From Desulfovibrio sp. Marseille-P6017 (GTDB lineage Bacteria > Bacillota_A > Clostridia > Peptostreptococcales > Peptostreptococcaceae): a stretch of DNA of 64,000 bases. Positions 44,354-53,503 of the stretch are shown here, piece after piece. The position numbers and the translations under genes were made by a program. Within the stretch, counting starts at the first letter, position 1. Every line of letters begins with the position of its first letter. Under the pieces are notes generated by a model that saw nothing but the letters and a program-made list of their open reading frames with translations, was not told where the DNA came from and did no database searches. The stretch covers positions 62,001-126,000 of the forward strand of contig UWOR01000001.1 of NCBI GenBank assembly GCA_900604495.1, read 5' to 3'.

Positions 44354-45121
44354 TTATAACACATTCTTTAAAAAGCTTTTTCTGTGTATTGGGGTTATTC
44401 CATTCTTTTCTATAGCTTCATAATGTTCCTTTGTTCCATATCCTTTGTGCCCTTTAAAACCATATTCATGGTACATTTCATCATATTTATACATAATACT
44501 ATCTCTTGTAACTTTTGCTAATATACTAGCTGCTGCTATTGATATCGATTTAGAGTCTCCCTTTATTATCGGATTTTGTTTTATATCTATACCTGGTATT
44601 GTAGCCGCATCAACTAATAAGTAATCTGGTGATTTTTTCAAACAATTTAAGGCCTTTTTCATTGCCATATAAGTAGCATTTAATATATTAAACTCATCAA
44701 TTTCTTCATTGTTAACAATTCCTATTCCATAATCAAGTGCTTCACTTTTTATAATATCAAATAATTCGTCTCTTTTGGCTTCACTTAGTTTCTTAGAATC
44801 ATTTATACCTTCTATCTTAGTTCCTTTTCTAAAAACTACTACAGCTGCTACAACAGGGCCTGCTAAAGGACCTCTTCCAGCTTCATCTATCCCACCTATA
44901 TAAAGATACCCATTTTCATATCCTTCATTTTCATATAAATTTATTTTTTCTAATCTTTCCTCTTCTTTTCTTATATTATCTAATTTTTTAGCTAATTTAA
45001 GAGCTAAGTTTTGTACAGATTTTCTTTCATCATTTCTTAATATATCTATATACTCTAAGTATTTATCAACTTCCAAATTATCAACTATCTCTTTTATCTC
45101 TTTTACACTTTTACTTTTCAT
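44354..45121 (-). CDS. rnhB: Ribonuclease HII
   Basis: A 255-residue enzyme with a long helical N-terminal extension (about 1-70) and the RNase HII core: GGIDEAGRGPLAGPVVAA, DSKKLS, AATIPG near residue 168 and KGDSKSISIAAASILAKVTRD. It cuts RNA in RNA-DNA hybrids and single ribonucleotides. Usual neighbours are ylqF and yraN; here accessory genes separate them. Confidence 0.95.
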   Translation of the reverse strand: MKSKSVKEIKEIVDNLEVDKYLEYIDILRNDERKSVQNLALKLAKKLDNIRKEEERLEKINLYENEGYENGYLYIGGIDEAGRGPLAGPVVAAVVVFRKGTKIEGINDSKKLSEAKRDELFDIIKSEALDYGIGIVNNEEIDEFNILNATYMAMKKALNCLKKSPDYLLVDAATIPGIDIKQNPIIKGDSKSISIAAASILAKVTRDSIMYKYDEMYHEYGFKGHKGYGTKEHYEAIEKNGITPIHRKSFLKNVL

Positions 45122-45273
45122 CTGTTTCTCCTTAATATATGTTGTATGTATATTTTAACATAATTATTTTATTATATAAAATTATTATAAAATTTGTATA
45201 TTTTTCAAACTTATTATAAGCTTTTTAATAAATTTAGATACTCATATCATTTTATATATATTTATTTAAATAA

Positions 45274-45305
45274 AAAAATGTGTCTAAATACTTAGACACA
45301 TTTTT
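45274..45305. terminator. Terminator of brnQ
   Basis: 14 bp stem AAAAATGTGTCTAA / TTAGACACATTTTT with a 4-base loop. Confidence 0.9.
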
Positions 45306-45307
45306 AT

Positions 45308-46603
45308 TTATGCTACTCTATTTAATTTATTATATTTTGCCTTTTTACTTCTTACAAAATTCCCTACAATACCAGCTATAACAACTGGTACTATCCAGTT
45401 AAATCCTAAAGATGCAAAAGGTAATTTTAAAACAAATGGTATACTTATATTAAAATCATTGGCAACGGTTAATAAACTTACTATTAATGCTGTATAAGTT
45501 GCAAATTTAAATACATTATCATTCTTAATCTTATCACCAAATAATGTTAGTACTATTAATGTTACTGTAGCGGGATATATTAAGCTTAGTATTGGCGCTG
45601 AGAATTGTATTATTGTACTTACCCCAAAATTAGATACTATAGCACTAAATATACAAACCACTATAACCACTAACTCATACTTTAATTTTCCATTTGTAAG
45701 TTTTGTAAAATATTGCCCTGTTGCTGATGTAAGACCTACTGACGTTGTTAAACATGCAAGACCTACTATTAAAGCAAGAATTATTTTACCTGGTTGCCCA
45801 AGTAATGAACTTGTTATATTTACAATTAAAGATGTTTGAACTACATCCACACCATATATTTTTGATACTGTTGCCCCTAAATATGCAAGTCCTCCGTAAA
45901 CTAAACACAATCCTATTGACGCAACAATCCCTGCTTGTAAAGTTAACTTAACTTTTAACTTTTCATCTTTATATCCTTTATTATCTATAGTCGCTATTAT
46001 AACTGTAGATAACGCTACAGCTCCTAACGTATCCATAGTTTGATATCCTTGATTTATACCTTCAACAAATACATTTTCAATCATAGAAGTTGAACTTATA
46101 TCTCCTAATGGACTAACTATTCCTGATATTATTAATACAGCTAATGCTATTAATAATGCAGGTGTTAACACTGATCCTATTATATCAACAACTTTTGAAG
46201 GTTTTATTGTAAGTAATAAAGTTAATACAAAGAATATTATTGAGAATATAACTGGATTAAACCCTCCAAATAAAGGAGCTATTCCCATCTCAAATGTAGT
46301 TGCTGCAGTTCTTGGTATTGCTAAAAGCGGACCTAAGCAAACCATAATAGCACAACCTAAAACTATTGATAATATTTTTCCTGATCTAGATAAAATTTTA
46401 CTTACTTCTCCATTACATTTTGCAGCTGCAAGCATTGCTAATAAAGCTAATCCTACATCAGCTAATACAAACCCTGCAAATCCAGTTAACCAACTGGATC
46501 CTGATACTAATCCTAAGTATGGTGGAAAAATTAAGTTACCTGCTCCAAAGAACATGGCAAATAATGCAAATCCTACCACCATTATATCTTTTATATTTCG
46601 CAT
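45308..46603 (-). CDS. brnQ: Branched-chain amino acid:cation symporter BrnQ
   Basis: A 431-residue protein with about 12 membrane segments. FALFAMFFGAGNLIFPPYLG near the start and the LACLTTSVGLTSATGQYF segment near residue 285 are typical of the LIVCS family that imports leucine, isoleucine and valine with sodium or protons. It has a near-perfect promoter. In many Firmicutes brnQ is repressed by CodY, whose gene is also in this window; the only CodY-like element I see is a weak one. Confidence 0.93.
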   Translation of the reverse strand: MRNIKDIMVVGFALFAMFFGAGNLIFPPYLGLVSGSSWLTGFAGFVLADVGLALLAMLAAAKCNGEVSKILSRSGKILSIVLGCAIMVCLGPLLAIPRTAATTFEMGIAPLFGGFNPVIFSIIFFVLTLLLTIKPSKVVDIIGSVLTPALLIALAVLIISGIVSPLGDISSTSMIENVFVEGINQGYQTMDTLGAVALSTVIIATIDNKGYKDEKLKVKLTLQAGIVASIGLCLVYGGLAYLGATVSKIYGVDVVQTSLIVNITSSLLGQPGKIILALIVGLACLTTSVGLTSATGQYFTKLTNGKLKYELVVIVVCIFSAIVSNFGVSTIIQFSAPILSLIYPATVTLIVLTLFGDKIKNDNVFKFATYTALIVSLLTVANDFNISIPFVLKLPFASLGFNWIVPVVIAGIVGNFVRSKKAKYNKLNRVA

Positions 46604-46647
46604 ATAATGCCTCCTAATATTTCATATCAAATTTATAATTTCAATTC

Positions 46648-46676
46648 ATTATATATTTTATTTTCTAAATTGTCAA
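46648..46676 (-). promoter_or_regulatory. Promoter of brnQ
   Basis: Minus strand TTGACA (46671-46676), 17-base spacer, TATAAT (46648-46653): both hexamers equal the consensus. Confidence 0.85.
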
Positions 46677-46739
46677 TCATATTAGAAATTTTAGTTTATT
46701 TGTATTTTTTTGTAAAATATAATACTTTTTAAATAAAAA

Positions 46740-46829
46740 AGGTTATATTAAATATAATTAACCTATGGGTATTTAACTTATATTTAATATAACCTATGGG
46801 TATTTAACTTATATTTAATATAACCTATA
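46740..46829 (-). terminator. Terminator of ylqF with a duplicated arm
   Basis: The 3' arm AGGTTATATTAAATATAA (46740-46757) next to a minus-strand T-run can pair perfectly over 18 bp with either of two copies of its partner, at 46779-46796 or 46810-46827, because of a tandem repeat. Confidence 0.75.
46760..46821. repeat. 31-base tandem repeat, two copies
   Basis: Two exact copies of a 31-base unit beginning AACCTATGGGTATTTAACTT (46760-46790 and 46791-46821), followed by a partial third start AACCTAT. It duplicates one arm of the ylqF terminator. Confidence 0.95.
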
Positions 46830-46835
46830 TTTAAT

Positions 46836-47747
46836 TTATTTTATGTCTTCTGGAACTTCTAAACTTATTAGTCCAATTTTTCCTTCTCTAAATTCATTTA
46901 AAACAGTAAATGCTATACGAGTATAATCTAACTCTTTTCTTCCTGTTATAAATCCTCTTTTACGACCTATCATATCCATAGTTTCAAGTCCAGTTTCACC
47001 TAGTTCTTCTAATTTATATCTAGCTTTTAATTTTTCTGGTTCTATAATTATAAGTTTTTCTATTAACTTTAAAGCTAAAGTTTCTACATCAAGAACTTCA
47101 TCTTTTATAGCTCTACTGAATGCTAGATTTAAAGCCACCTCTTGATCTTCAAACTTTGGCCAAAGTATACCTGGTGTATCTAGTAGTTCTAGGTTACCTT
47201 TTAATCTAACCCACTGTTTACCCTTTGTTACACCTGGCTTATCTCCAGTCACTGTACTTTTTCTTCCTGTTAATTTATTTATTATAGAAGATTTACCAAC
47301 ATTAGGAACTCCAACTATCATTATTCTTATCGGTCTTTCTTTTCTTCCTTTTTCTTTAAGAGCATCCATTTTATCCTTAGTAACATTTTTACACTCTTCA
47401 ATTAGCTTATTAAGCCCAGAACCTTTCATAGTATCTACAGGTATAGCTTTTATACCTTGTTGTTTATAGTAATTTATCCATCTATTTAATTTATTTTTGT
47501 CTGCTAAGTCACTCTTGTTTAAGATAACTACTCTAGGTTTATTTCCTGCAAGTTTATCTATATCTGGATTTTTACTACTATATGGAATTCTCGCATCTAA
47601 AAGCTCTACAACTACATCTACTAACTTTAAATTATTTCTAACTAAATCCTTAGTCTTTTTCATATGACCAGGATACCAGTTTATATGTAAATTATCATCT
47701 ACAAGATAATCCTCGTAATCAGATCTCATTTTGTCTCCTCTTGCCAT
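46836..47747 (-). CDS. ylqF: Ribosome biogenesis GTPase YlqF/RbgA
   Basis: About 303 residues with circularly permuted GTPase motifs: G4 NKSD (near residue 80) before G1 GVPNVGKSS (near 140) and G3 DTPG (near 190). INWYPGHMKKTKD near the start is family-typical, and a C-terminal helical domain binds 23S rRNA. It drives a late step of 50S assembly. ATG 47747 follows AAGGAG by 8 bases; ATG 47729 with its own AGAGGAG is an alternative. Confidence 0.95.
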   Translation of the reverse strand: MARGDKMRSDYEDYLVDDNLHINWYPGHMKKTKDLVRNNLKLVDVVVELLDARIPYSSKNPDIDKLAGNKPRVVILNKSDLADKNKLNRWINYYKQQGIKAIPVDTMKGSGLNKLIEECKNVTKDKMDALKEKGRKERPIRIMIVGVPNVGKSSIINKLTGRKSTVTGDKPGVTKGKQWVRLKGNLELLDTPGILWPKFEDQEVALNLAFSRAIKDEVLDVETLALKLIEKLIIIEPEKLKARYKLEELGETGLETMDMIGRKRGFITGRKELDYTRIAFTVLNEFREGKIGLISLEVPEDIK

Positions 47748-47936
47748 GAATATCACTCCTTCATTTAACTATTTTTTTATATCGAACTTATTCATTATAT
47801 CATAATCTTTGATTATATGATAATAATTGTAATACTATCTATTATCTCTATGGTTTTCATATTTTAAACTTACTATTCCATTATATGAATATATATTTTG
47901 ACTTTACTAAGTTTTTATAATCTGCATACTTATATG

Positions 47937-47981
47937 AAAAAAGAGTTATTCAAGTGATTAAATCACCTAAATAACTCTTTT
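47937..47981 (-). terminator. Terminator of the rplS operon
   Basis: Stem AAAAGAGTTATT / AATAACTCTTTT with GTGATT / AATCAC above it and T-run on the minus strand. Confidence 0.85.
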
Positions 47982-48001
47982 ATTTATAGTAAAGTCTCTA
48001 A

Positions 48002-48346
48002 TTATCTAGCTTCTTTTATCTTAGCAGCTTTACCAACTCTACCTCTTAGGTAAGTTAATTTAGCTCTTCTTACCTTACCTCTTCTAGTTACTTCTATCTT
48101 TTCTAATTTTGGAGAGTGAACTGGGAAAGTTCTTTCTACTCCAACGTTGAAAGATATTTTTCTAACTGTGAAAGTTTCTCTAGCTCCAGCACCTTGTCTC
48201 TTTAATACAACACCTTCAAATACTTGAACTCTTTCTCTTTTTCCTTCAACTATTTTAACGTGTACTTTTACTGTGTCCCCAGGTCCAAAGTTAGGAACAT
48301 CGTTTCTTAATTGTTCTTGTTCTAATGATCTTAATATTTCGTTCAT
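48002..48346 (-). CDS. rplS: Ribosomal protein L19
   Basis: A 114-residue protein, matching bL19 from [13 protein letters not shown] through [41 protein letters not shown] and the basic [17 protein letters not shown] end. It sits at the 30S-50S interface. Last gene of the ylxM-ffh-rpsP-khpA-rimM-trmD-rplS operon. Good TCCTCC-complement site before ATG. A small structured leader precedes it. Confidence 0.98.
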   Translation of the reverse strand: MNEILRSLEQEQLRNDVPNFGPGDTVKVHVKIVEGKRERVQVFEGVVLKRQGAGARETFTVRKISFNVGVERTFPVHSPKLEKIEVTRRGKVRRAKLTYLRGRVGKAAKIKEAR

Positions 48347-48366
48347 TTTTTCCTCCTAGTATCATA

Positions 48367-48404
48367 GACGTTCTTAATACTGACCAAGTAGCAGAGGAAC
48401 GCCC
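48367..48404 (-). promoter_or_regulatory. Candidate L19 leader structure
   Basis: On the minus strand GGCGTTC and GAACGTC form a 7 bp stem (one G-U pair) around the loop segment CTCTGCTACTTGGTCAG, in the 93 bases before rplS. Position and size fit an autoregulatory L19 leader; identity is a guess. Confidence 0.4.
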
Positions 48405-48439
48405 GTATTTTTCGACATTATTGATTATACTATATATTT

Positions 48440-49135
48440 TTATTTCTTACAAGTCTTTTTGTACAAATCTGGTCTTCTTTCCTTTGTAACTTTTAATGAC
48501 TCTTCATATCTCCACTGCTCAATTTTCTTATGATTTCCAGAAAGTAAAACATCTGGAACCTTAAGTCCCATAAATTCTCTTGGTCTTGTGTAATGAGGAT
48601 ATTCTAATAAATTATCTTTAAATGATTCTTCTTCAAAAGATTCATTTTGACTAAGAACTCCTGGTATAAGTCTTGATATAGAATCTATTAATATGAGTGC
48701 AGGAAGCTCTCCTCCTGTTAATACATAATCTCCTATAGATATCTCATCTGTTACTATTAAATCTATTACTCTTTGATCTATGCCTTCATAGTGACCGCAT
48801 AGAAGTATTATATCTTCATTAGTTGACATATCATTAGCTATTTCTTGACTATGTACCTTTCCTTTTGGCGTTAAATAAATAACTCTAGGTTCTTTTATAT
48901 CATGAGTATTTACTATATGCTTATAAGTATCATATATAGGTTGTGGTGTCATAAGCATCCCTGCTCCTCCACCAAAAGGATAATCATCTACTTTTTTGTG
49001 TTTATTGTTAGAGAAGTCTCTAATATTATATATATAAACTTCTATTATCCCTTTTTCAACAGCTCTTTTCATTATGCTTTCATTCATATAAGAATTGAAG
49101 ATTTCTGGGAAAAGGGTCATTATGTGAAATCTCAT
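48440..49135 (-). CDS. trmD: tRNA (guanine-N1)-methyltransferase
   Basis: A 231-residue knotted SPOUT enzyme. FHIMTLFPEIF at the start, DDYPFGGGAGMLM near residue 50, ILLCGHYEGIDQRV and the knot VTDEISIGDYVLTGGELP near 130. It methylates G37 in tRNAs and keeps the reading frame. Follows rimM with an 8-base gap. Confidence 0.98.
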   Translation of the reverse strand: MRFHIMTLFPEIFNSYMNESIMKRAVEKGIIEVYIYNIRDFSNNKHKKVDDYPFGGGAGMLMTPQPIYDTYKHIVNTHDIKEPRVIYLTPKGKVHSQEIANDMSTNEDIILLCGHYEGIDQRVIDLIVTDEISIGDYVLTGGELPALILIDSISRLIPGVLSQNESFEEESFKDNLLEYPHYTRPREFMGLKVPDVLLSGNHKKIEQWRYEESLKVTKERRPDLYKKTCKK

Positions 49136-49143
49136 TTTATCAC

Positions 49144-49656
49144 CTAGTCTAACATTCCCTTAATAGGGTCTATTATCATCTTTCTTTCATTCATATCTAT
49201 AGTTGGAACAAATTTCATTATAGCAGGTATTAAATATTCTTTTTCATCACCTTTAACAACATATACATCATTAGCAGCATATTGAAGAACATCTTTTAAT
49301 GTTCCTACCTTTTCTCCGTTTACAGTAAATACCTCAAGTCCTATCATATCAGCTATAAAATATTCTTCTTCATCAAGATCTCTTCCATCTTCTCTAGATA
49401 CATATATAAATTTATCTCTTAATATTTCTGCCTTTTCTATAGAGTCTACATCTTTTATCTTCATAATTACAAGATTACCCTTGTATCTAACTCTTTCTAC
49501 ATTCCATTTGGTATCAAAATCTTTGTCTAAATAAAAAGTATCTAAATCATCAAATCTATTTATATCATCAGTAAAAGGATAAACTCTTACTTCACCCTTT
49601 AAACCTTGAGTATTAACTATTTTACCAACTTTAAAATGTGTTAATTTTTTGCTCAT
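49144..49656 (-). CDS. rimM: 16S rRNA processing protein RimM
   Basis: About 170 residues: N-terminal RimM barrel (FKVGKIVNTQGLKGEVRVYP) and C-terminal PRC barrel (YFIADMIGLEVFTVNGEKVG, then YLIPAIMKFVPTID). It helps 30S head assembly with S19. ATG 49656 with AAGGTGG is chosen over GTG 49665. Confidence 0.95.
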   Translation of the reverse strand: MSKKLTHFKVGKIVNTQGLKGEVRVYPFTDDINRFDDLDTFYLDKDFDTKWNVERVRYKGNLVIMKIKDVDSIEKAEILRDKFIYVSREDGRDLDEEEYFIADMIGLEVFTVNGEKVGTLKDVLQYAANDVYVVKGDEKEYLIPAIMKFVPTIDMNERKMIIDPIKGMLD

Positions 49657-49735
49657 ATCTTCCACCTTGCTTTCGAGAAAATTACGTTTTATTTTGTATT
49701 ATAAGCAAAAAGGACTAGGTATATACCTAATCCTT

Positions 49736-49963
49736 CTATACTATCTCAAGAGAAACTTTTTTGTTTTCTCTATTTGCAGCAGATCTTATGACAGTTCTTA
49801 TAGCTTTAGCTATTCTGCCCTGCTTACCGATAACCTTACCCATATCATCTTGAGAAACTCTAAGAGTTAAGACTATTTCATCTTTCTTTATAGTTTCTTC
49901 AATCTTTACTTCGTCAGGATTATCAACTAGAGCTTTAGCTATATCTAACACTAGCTCTTTCAT
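49736..49963 (-). CDS. khpA: KH-domain RNA-binding protein KhpA
   Basis: A 75-residue protein with one KH domain; the GKQGRIAKAIRTVIRSAA segment carries the GxxG loop (GKQG). KhpA pairs with KhpB to bind small RNAs and affect cell elongation. Between rimM and rpsP, its standard place. ATG 49963 is 8 bases from AGGAG, better than ATG 49972. Confidence 0.93.
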   Translation of the reverse strand: MKELVLDIAKALVDNPDEVKIEETIKKDEIVLTLRVSQDDMGKVIGKQGRIAKAIRTVIRSAANRENKKVSLEIV

Positions 49964-50006
49964 ATATTTCATCTCCTAATATAGGCTTCTACTATTATTT
50001 AATGAA

Positions 50007-50279
50007 TTACTTTGCTTGCTTAGAAGCTTCGAATTTTTCCATTACTCCGTTGTTAACTAATAAAGTTTTAACAGTATCAGTTGGTTGAGCACCATTTGAT
50101 AACCACTTTACAGCTTTCTCATCGTTTATTTTTATTTGCTTTGGTTGAGAAACTGGATTATAGTATCCTATTTCTTCTATGAATTTTCCATCTCTTGGAG
50201 ATCTAGAATCCGCAACTACTATTCTGTAGAAAGGTTTTTTGTTTGATCCCATTCTTTTTAATCTTATTTTAACTGCCAT
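50007..50279 (-). CDS. rpsP: Ribosomal protein S16
   Basis: About 90 residues; [39 protein letters not shown] and a short basic tail are classic bS16. The GTG three codons upstream overlaps the GGAGGTG site, so ATG 50279 is the start. Confidence 0.98.
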   Translation of the reverse strand: MAVKIRLKRMGSNKKPFYRIVVADSRSPRDGKFIEEIGYYNPVSQPKQIKINDEKAVKWLSNGAQPTDTVKTLLVNNGVMEKFEASKQAK

Positions 50280-50313
50280 TACAGTCACCTCCGAATATTT
50301 TTTGTCTTTTTAT

Positions 50314-51666
50314 TTATTTAAAGAAAGGAAGTCCGGCAAAACCGCCCCTTTTCTTCATGCTTTTTTGTGAGCCTGTAAACATCTTCATCATTTTTTTCAT
50401 TTCATTTAATTGTTTTATCATTCTGTTTACATCTTGTACACTCGTACCACTACCCTTTGCAATTCTTTTTTTCCTAGAAGCATTTAATAGTGATGGATCT
50501 CTTCTTTCTTCTAGTGTCATTGATTGTATTATAGCTCTACTTCTCTTCATTTCTTTTCCATTAAGATCAACATCACCAAGCTGGTCTTTTATATTCCCCA
50601 TACCTGGTATCATGCCTAACACTTTATCAAGAGGACCCATATTTTGAATTTGTTCCATTTGTTGTAGTAGATCTTCAAAATCAAATTCTTGTTTTTTGAT
50701 CTTTTGCTCTAATTCTTTAGCTTTATCTAAATCTATGTTTTCTTGTGCTTTTTCTATTAGACTTAGGACATCACCCATACCTAATATTCTAGATGCCATT
50801 CTATCTGGATGGAAAGGTTCTAAATCTTCTAACTTCTCACCCATACCTATAAACTTAATAGGCTTTTTAGTTACTGCTCTTATTGAAAGTGCAGCACCAC
50901 CTCTAGTATCACCATCTAGTTTAGTTAAAACTACTCCATCTATTCCAAGTGCTTCATTAAAGCTTTCAGATACATTAACTGCATCTTGGCCTGTCATAGA
51001 ATCTACAACTAAAAGTATTTCATGTGGCTTAACTTCCGATTTTATCGACTTTAATTCATCCATTAAAGCTTCATCAATATGAAGTCTACCAGCTGTATCT
51101 ATTATAACTAAATCATGATTATTTTTAATTGCATGACTTAATCCTGCTTTTGCAATATTTACAGGGCTTTCTTTATCACCCATATTAAATACTGGTATAT
51201 CTAATTTTTCACCTACAACTTGTAACTGCTTAATAGCTGCAGGTCTATAAATATCGCCTGCTATTAGTAAAGGTCTTTTACCCTGTTTTTTAAAGTATCC
51301 ACCTAATTTACCTGATGTAGTAGTTTTACCAGCACCTTGAAGACCAACCATCATTATTATTGTTGGTGGCTTTGGTGATATCATTATTTTACTTTGAACA
51401 TCACCCATTAAACTTGTAAGCTCTTCATTTACTATTTTTATAACATGTTGTGCAGGATTTAATCCTTGCATTACTTCTTGCCCAACACATCTTTCTTGAA
51501 CTGTTTTAACAAAATCTTTAACTACCTTAAAGTTAACATCTGCTTCTAAAAGAGCTAATTTAACTTCTCTCATTGCACTTTTAACATCATCTTCAGTAAG
51601 TCTACCTTTTGATTTTAATTTACTAAGTGCACCTTGTAGTTTATCTGATAATCCTTCAAATATCAT
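50314..51666 (-). CDS. ffh: Signal recognition particle protein Ffh
   Basis: A 450-residue SRP54-type GTPase: N-domain, G-domain with GLQGAGKTTTSGKLG (near residue 107), DTAGR and TKLDGDTRGG, and a methionine-rich M-domain (about 300-450) that binds SRP RNA and signal peptides. It overlaps ylxM by 4 bases (ATGA-type coupling). Confidence 0.98.
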   Translation of the reverse strand: MIFEGLSDKLQGALSKLKSKGRLTEDDVKSAMREVKLALLEADVNFKVVKDFVKTVQERCVGQEVMQGLNPAQHVIKIVNEELTSLMGDVQSKIMISPKPPTIIMMVGLQGAGKTTTSGKLGGYFKKQGKRPLLIAGDIYRPAAIKQLQVVGEKLDIPVFNMGDKESPVNIAKAGLSHAIKNNHDLVIIDTAGRLHIDEALMDELKSIKSEVKPHEILLVVDSMTGQDAVNVSESFNEALGIDGVVLTKLDGDTRGGAALSIRAVTKKPIKFIGMGEKLEDLEPFHPDRMASRILGMGDVLSLIEKAQENIDLDKAKELEQKIKKQEFDFEDLLQQMEQIQNMGPLDKVLGMIPGMGNIKDQLGDVDLNGKEMKRSRAIIQSMTLEERRDPSLLNASRKKRIAKGSGTSVQDVNRMIKQLNEMKKMMKMFTGSQKSMKKRGGFAGLPFFK

Positions 51667-52031
51667 TTTAACATCTCCCTACATATATCTTCTACATTTT
51701 CTAGCTTAGGGATTAAATTAGCACAATCTCTATTTTGCAATAAATCTTGTTTAATGTCAACAATTTTATTTTGTACAAGCTTAACAAATTCTTCCTGTTC
51801 TTTAAGTTTCGAAACTAACTTAAGCTTGTCCTCATAATCTCTCAGGATTTTTTCTGAACGCTTTAATGTATCATACACACCCTGTCTTGATACATTTAAA
51901 TTTTCACTTATTTCCCCCAGAGAATAATCTTCTTCATAATATAAAGATACAATTTCTCTTTGCTTTTCAGTCAATAATTCCTTATATTGCTGAAATAACA
52001 ACCCAATCTCAATCATCTTCTCTAAATTCAT
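51663..52031 (-). CDS. ylxM: YlxM-family DNA-binding protein
   Basis: A 122-residue protein of the UPF0122/YlxM family with an RNA polymerase sigma-like helix-turn-helix (LTEKQREIVSLYYEEDYSLG, then LNVSRQGVYDTLKRSE). Always next to ffh and thought to modulate the SRP pathway. Its stop overlaps the ffh start. Confidence 0.92.
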   Translation of the reverse strand: MNLEKMIEIGLLFQQYKELLTEKQREIVSLYYEEDYSLGEISENLNVSRQGVYDTLKRSEKILRDYEDKLKLVSKLKEQEEFVKLVQNKIVDIKQDLLQNRDCANLIPKLENVEDICREMLK

Positions 52032-52128
52032 TTATTCACTTCCTAAGTGATTTACTGTAAAGGTTATTTACTTTACACATTGTATTTTATATTAAATTTT
52101 ATATGTTGTCAACATTTATTTTTATGCG

Positions 52129-53442
52129 CTAATTATTCCCAAATAGTGCATCTGAAAATGCTTTTGCATCAAAATCTTGTAAGTCTTCTACACTTTCTCC
52201 AACACCAATTAACTTCACTGGAACATCAACTTCAGATTTAACTGCTAATACAACTCCCCCCTTTGCTGTACCATCTAATTTAGTAAGTACTATTCCAGTT
52301 ATATCTGCTACTTCTTTAAATGTTTTAGCTTGAGACACTGCATTTTGTCCTGTTGTAGCATCTACTACTAATAAAACTTCTCTTTTAGCTTCTGGGAATT
52401 CTCTATCTACTATTTTAAATACTTTTCCTAATTCATTCATTAAGTTGGCTTTATTATGTAATCTTCCTGCAGTATCACAGATTAATAAATCTACACTTCT
52501 AGCTTTAGCTGCTTTTATAGCATCAAATATTACAGCACCTGGGTCTGCACCTTCTTGATGTTTTATTATATCCACATTACTTCTATTTGCCCATACTTCT
52601 AACTGTTCTATTGCTGCAGCTCTAAATGTATCTCCTGCTGCTAAAAGTACTTTTTTACCTTCTGACTTATATCTGTTAGCAAGCTTTCCTATAGTAGTAG
52701 TTTTACCAACTCCATTTACACCTACCATAAGTATTATAGTTGGAGAGTGTTCTACATCTAATTTAGAATTATCTGAAGTAAGTATTTCTTCTACTATTAT
52801 TTGTAACTCACCTCTAACATCTTGAGGGTCTGTTATTCCCTTTGACTTTATTACATCCCTTAATTTTTCTATTATGTCCATAGTTGTATTAACACCAACA
52901 TCTGCAGTTATTAATACTTCTTCTAAGTCTTCTAATAATTCTTCATCTACTTTTTTATATGACTTTAATACTGTATCTATTTTGTCAGTTATTCCTTGCT
53001 TTGCTTTAGTTAATCCTTGTTTTAATCTATTAAATAAGCTAACTTTTTCTTCCTTAGAATCTTCTATAACTGATTCTTGTACTTCATCTTCACTATTTAT
53101 TTCTTCTTTATTATCATCAATATTTTCAATAGCTTCTTTTACTTCATTAAGTTCTTCTTTTGATTTAGATTCTTCAATAACATTTTTTGCTTCTTCTATA
53201 TTATTTATAGTTTCTGGCTCTTTTATATCTTCTTTTACTTCTTCTATTGCTTCTTCCTTTATAGTTTTAAAAACCTCATCTAAAACTTTATCTTCATTTT
53301 CTAATTCATTTTCATTTACAGTATCTATTGTTATTTCATCATTATGTACATCTTCATTATTCTCTAAGTTTTCTACTATTTCTTCATTCTCTTTTATTTC
53401 TTCTTGCTTTTTTTTACTAAACTTAAATATTTTTTTAAACAC
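52129..53442 (-). CDS. ftsY: Signal recognition particle receptor FtsY
   Basis: A 437-residue protein. A long acidic linker (about 10-140, many Glu and Asp) precedes the NG domain with GVNGVGKTTTIGKLA (near residue 245), DTAGRLHNK and TKLDGTAKGG. The acidic part and an early basic stretch help membrane attachment. It docks Ffh-ribosome complexes at SecYEG. Downstream of smc. Confidence 0.97.
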   Translation of the reverse strand: MFKKIFKFSKKKQEEIKENEEIVENLENNEDVHNDEITIDTVNENELENEDKVLDEVFKTIKEEAIEEVKEDIKEPETINNIEEAKNVIEESKSKEELNEVKEAIENIDDNKEEINSEDEVQESVIEDSKEEKVSLFNRLKQGLTKAKQGITDKIDTVLKSYKKVDEELLEDLEEVLITADVGVNTTMDIIEKLRDVIKSKGITDPQDVRGELQIIVEEILTSDNSKLDVEHSPTIILMVGVNGVGKTTTIGKLANRYKSEGKKVLLAAGDTFRAAAIEQLEVWANRSNVDIIKHQEGADPGAVIFDAIKAAKARSVDLLICDTAGRLHNKANLMNELGKVFKIVDREFPEAKREVLLVVDATTGQNAVSQAKTFKEVADITGIVLTKLDGTAKGGVVLAVKSEVDVPVKLIGVGESVEDLQDFDAKAFSDALFGNN

Positions 53443-53476
53443 TTATATTTCCTCCAAATAAATTGAATTTTATATA

Positions 53477-53498
53477 GTAGGTAGCATTAACTACCTAC
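53477..53498 (-). terminator. Hairpin between smc and ftsY
   Basis: Perfect 8 bp stem GTAGGTAG / CTACCTAC with 6-base loop. No T-run, so it may be a processing or attenuation hairpin. Confidence 0.35.
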
Positions 53499-53503
53499 CA
53501 TAT

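Noticed and set aside
46660..46676. CodY box in the brnQ promoter spacer
   Set aside because: Only about 10 of 15 positions match AATTTTCWGAAAATT, which is expected by chance in such AT-rich DNA.
46760..46821. CRISPR array from the 31-base repeat
   Set aside because: The two units are adjacent with no spacers and form part of a terminator.
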